Shown here: one piece after another, positions 61,831 through 64,000 of the stretch
How the letters are laid out: the number at the start of each line of letters is the position of its first letter
Numbering within the stretch: the first letter of the stretch is position 1
Source: Changchengzhania lutea
GTDB taxonomy: Bacteria; Bacteroidota; Bacteroidia; Flavobacteriales; Flavobacteriaceae
Assembly (NCBI RefSeq): GCF_006974145.1
Contig: NZ_CP039456.1
Span: 2,076,001-2,140,000, forward strand
Reading direction: 5' to 3'
Length of the DNA stretch: 64,000 bases
Made by a program: the position numbers and the translations under genes
The notes under the pieces: generated by a model
Database searches by the model: none
Seen by the model: only the letters and a program-made list of their open reading frames with translations
Told to the model about the DNA's origin: nothing

Positions 61831-62127
61831 ATGTCAAAATTTGGGGAACTTATTGATGTGGATGTTCCTGTTCTGTTAGACTTTTTTACAGAATGGAACG
61901 AACAATCTACATCTATGCATCCAGTGCTTCGCGATGTTGCTGCGGCACTTGGTGATAAGGCTAAAGTGATTAAAATTGATGTAGAAAAAAATGAAGAGCT
62001 TGCCGAAGCTTTGCGTGTAAAAGGACTGCCTACGCTCATTATCTATAAAGATGGTGAAATGAAGTGGCGTCAAAGCGGTGAACAAGATGCAAATACACTT
62101 ATTGGTATTATTCAGCAGTATGTTTAA
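61831..62127 (+). CDS. Thioredoxin-fold protein lacking the CXXC motif
   Basis: A 98-residue protein matching thioredoxin along its whole length (VPVLLDFFTEWN..., AKVIKIDVEKNEELAEALRVKGLPTLIIYKDGE). The site that is WCGPC in thioredoxin reads WNEQS at 22-26, so no redox disulfide can form. The cis-proline (P67) is kept. It overlaps the convergent deacetylase gene by 4 bp. A protein-binding or chaperone role is more likely than a redox one; I cannot say which partner. Confidence 0.88.
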   Translation: MSKFGELIDVDVPVLLDFFTEWNEQSTSMHPVLRDVAAALGDKAKVIKIDVEKNEELAEALRVKGLPTLIIYKDGEMKWRQSGEQDANTLIGIIQQYV

Positions 62128-62771
62128 AGAGATAATTCTTTAAAAACATACCCTTTCTTAGAGTAATAGTCCAAAACCTTTGGTAAAGCATATTGCATAT
62201 TCTTTGATGCTTTTATACTATCATGAAATACCACAACACTCCCTTTTGTAGCTTTTGATATAACATGATTAAGGCACGTTTCTGGTGTCACATTTTTATC
62301 CCAGTCAAAAGATAACACATCCCACATGATAATCTTATAGCCCATTGCTATGAGTTTTTTACCTTGAATGGGTGTTATCTGTCCGTAAGGTGGTCGAAAT
62401 AAATTTCTGTTATTTATTTTTTGATTATGGTGGTCAATAATAATCTGAGCATCAGAAACATTCTTTAGATAATCAGTGGTATTCGTTTTCCAACCTTTTA
62501 TGTGATTGTGTGTATGATTGCCAACGGCATGACCATCATTCACTATGTTCTGAAAGATTTCAGGATACTTTTCAATGTTATTACCAATGCAAAAAAAAGT
62601 AGCTTTTGCATGAAACTCTTTTAGAACATCCAAAGTCCAGTTGGTAATATTAGGCGTAGGGCCGTCATCAAAACTGAGATGGATAATTTTTTCATCCGTT
62701 GTCATGTCCCAAGTATAGTTTGGGAACATGGTCTTTACTAATACCGGTGTTTTAATAGGTATTAAGCCCAT
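62124..62771 (-). CDS. Polysaccharide deacetylase family protein
   Basis: A 215-residue NodB-homology protein. Catalytic motifs are present: LSFDDGPTP (Asp pair), the zinc site NHTHNHIKGW, FRPPYGQITPIQGKKL and the terminal VVFHDS. The family removes acetyl groups from peptidoglycan, chitin oligomers or other N-acetylated sugars. No clear signal peptide, which is unusual for a cell-wall enzyme. It is followed 3 bp upstream by the DUF2723 gene on the same strand. Confidence 0.9.
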   Translation of the reverse strand: MGLIPIKTPVLVKTMFPNYTWDMTTDEKIIHLSFDDGPTPNITNWTLDVLKEFHAKATFFCIGNNIEKYPEIFQNIVNDGHAVGNHTHNHIKGWKTNTTDYLKNVSDAQIIIDHHNQKINNRNLFRPPYGQITPIQGKKLIAMGYKIIMWDVLSFDWDKNVTPETCLNHVISKATKGSVVVFHDSIKASKNMQYALPKVLDYYSKKGYVFKELSL

Positions 62772-62774
62772 ACA

Positions 62775-64000
62775 TTAATTGGCTACATCTATACTATCTG
62801 CCGTTGGAAGATCTTTTTCAATACGAGGTGTCTCTTGTTGTGGTTCATCACCATAAAAATGCTTGAACAGCTTTAGGTAATTATTAAAAATATCACCTTC
62901 GCTTTTTGCGAATTCCTCTTCGTAATTAATTAGTACATCAACCAGTCCTTTGTAACGCTGTATATCGGTATAAATCTCCTCAAAAAAACGTTCTTGATTA
63001 TCGGTTTTTAAACTACTGTAATAACTTAAATTTTCTTGATATTTGGTAGCGACTTCCTTGAAAAGTTGCTGTGCTTTTTCTTTGGCTCCTACTTCGTAAT
63101 ACGCACTAATATAAGGTTCCAGTAAAGTGTAATAACCAAAATGTTCAACAGGCATATTGGTCATGGCTATGTCTGCAATTTCTTCAGCTTTGTCGAGCTT
63201 ATCTTCATTAATAAGTTGCTCGATTAAACGCGCTAAGTTACCTCGATAGGTGATGGAGTTTTTACGGGTTTCCACATCATGGTAGATGTCCGGATCGCCA
63301 CTATTTCCCCAATCCCATTTAACAACCTTACTGTACATTAAATCGCTGTCTACGCGACCCATATCAAAAGGGTTTGCTCTATCTACCGGCGTTTTAATAG
63401 GGACTAACTTATAGCACATCCCATCCAATTGTAGGTAGTCTTTCATCCATAAATAATCGTCATCGCCAAAGCTACCGCCAGTAAAATAAATGGGCCGTTT
63501 CCAATCGTTGTTGGCCACAATATCTAGCATAAGCAGCCTGTTTTTATAGAGTGCATTTTCTTTTATTCTGATGATTATATCATCGACTATTTGGTCTGTA
63601 TCTTCAGGCTTTACAATGCCATACTTTAAAGCATTTTCTTTATTTACAGGAATTCTCAAAAACTCCGTTGGCAAATAACTCATTTTTAGATCTTGGGGTC
63701 TAACTTGAGACAGATCAACTTTCTGTTGTTCTAAAATATATTTATATTTTGTTTTCGGATTATCGCTAGCAAGAAAATCAAGAAATTGTTTGACGTTTAA
63801 AGTGTCCTGAACGATGGCTTCCTTTATAATATAGTCATTGGTGCCATATTTATACAAATCATGGGTTAATTGAGAGGGTACAGGCTCACTTTCGTAAGCC
63901 TTACGTTTCATTTGGTCGATGTACCAATCCGTTTGAAATAAACTGGTATTCACCACACGAACATCTGTCCTGTAGCCTTCAATTTCTTGGGCGTACCATA
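62775..64000 (-). CDS. DUF2723 family membrane protein, C-terminal part (cut by window edge)
   Basis: The reading frame is open to the edge of the window: codons upstream of 63956 read WYAQEIEGYRTDVRVVN, so the Met at 63956 is internal. About 408 residues are seen. They match the soluble C-terminal region of DUF2723 (glycosyltransferase family 117-like) proteins of Bacteroidota, usually over 1,000 residues with a membrane N-terminal half. The end has helical repeats of TPR type and an acidic tail. Function in protein or lipid glycosylation is suspected for the family. Confidence 0.8.
   Translation of the reverse strand, partial: WYAQEIEGYRTDVRVVNTSLFQTDWYIDQMKRKAYESEPVPSQLTHDLYKYGTNDYIIKEAIVQDTLNVKQFLDFLASDNPKTKYKYILEQQKVDLSQVRPQDLKMSYLPTEFLRIPVNKENALKYGIVKPEDTDQIVDDIIIRIKENALYKNRLLMLDIVANNDWKRPIYFTGGSFGDDDYLWMKDYLQLDGMCYKLVPIKTPVDRANPFDMGRVDSDLMYSKVVKWDWGNSGDPDIYHDVETRKNSITYRGNLARLIEQLINEDKLDKAEEIADIAMTNMPVEHFGYYTLLEPYISAYYEVGAKEKAQQLFKEVATKYQENLSYYSSLKTDNQERFFEEIYTDIQRYKGLVDVLINYEEEFAKSEGDIFNNYLKLFKHFYGDEPQQETPRIEKDLPTADSIDVAN

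Overview
The window is AT-rich DNA from a member of the Bacteroidota, most likely a marine-type Flavobacteriaceae. The evidence is Bacteroidota-type promoters (TAnnTTTG, in one case TTTG-N19-TAAATTTG), SPII lipoproteins with the flavobacterial lipobox style, ExbB/ExbD/PorT-like genes, DUF2723 and DUF5686 families, a YgiQ radical-SAM protein, and gene orders such as rplM-rpsI-rpsB-tsf-pyrH-frr and sucAB.

Positions 1-21,500 form a denitrification island, nearly all on the minus strand. The first transcription unit is nirK (copper nitrite reductase fused to cytochrome c), a NirV-like protein, an SCO copper chaperone, norC, norB, an outer-membrane barrel, norQ and norD (cut by the window edge). 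The second is a c-type cytochrome, a fasciclin protein, clade II-like nosZ, a NosB-like membrane protein, nosL, a small cupin, nosD, nosF and nosY. Together they cover nitrite to NO to N2O to N2 plus copper delivery. Between them lie nadBA, a dead Rrf2 regulator gene split by a 160-bp MITE, and a 603-residue protein that looks like a divergent class I nitronate monooxygenase. An intact Rrf2 regulator with three cysteines is divergent from the nos operon.

The most notable regulatory signal is a 12-bp palindrome, TGAY-N4-RTCA (Crp/Fnr type), lying exactly 23 nt upstream of a TAnnTTTG -7 element at three places: before nirK, before the nos operon, and before the uncharacterised nitronate-monooxygenase-like gene. 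This places that gene in the denitrification regulon. The nos copy sits almost symmetrically between the divergent nos and rrf2 promoters.

Positions 21,500-49,400 are mostly housekeeping: sucA-sucB, a NarL-type response regulator with two identical 24-bp palindromes next to it, TatD, asparaginase I, tRNA-Ser(GGA), an ExbB/ExbD operon, rpoN, asnS, an MMPL transporter, frr, pyrH, tsf, rpsB, rpsI, rplM, a cNMP-binding/thioredoxin-reductase fusion and YgiQ. Positions 49,400-51,800 are a mobile-DNA patch: a DUF559 nuclease gene bracketed by two inverted pairs of CCCCTCAAGGGG-type palindromes, then a complete IS630 element of distinctly higher GC with a TA duplication, next to small orphan ORFs.

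Positions 51,700-64,000 hold polA, a complete cyanophycin storage set (isoaspartyl peptidase, cyanophycinase, cyanophycin synthetase), a VOC protein, a metallophosphoesterase, a thioredoxin-fold protein without its CXXC motif, a polysaccharide deacetylase and the 3' part of a DUF2723 membrane protein that runs off the window. No rRNA, CRISPR array or prophage was seen.
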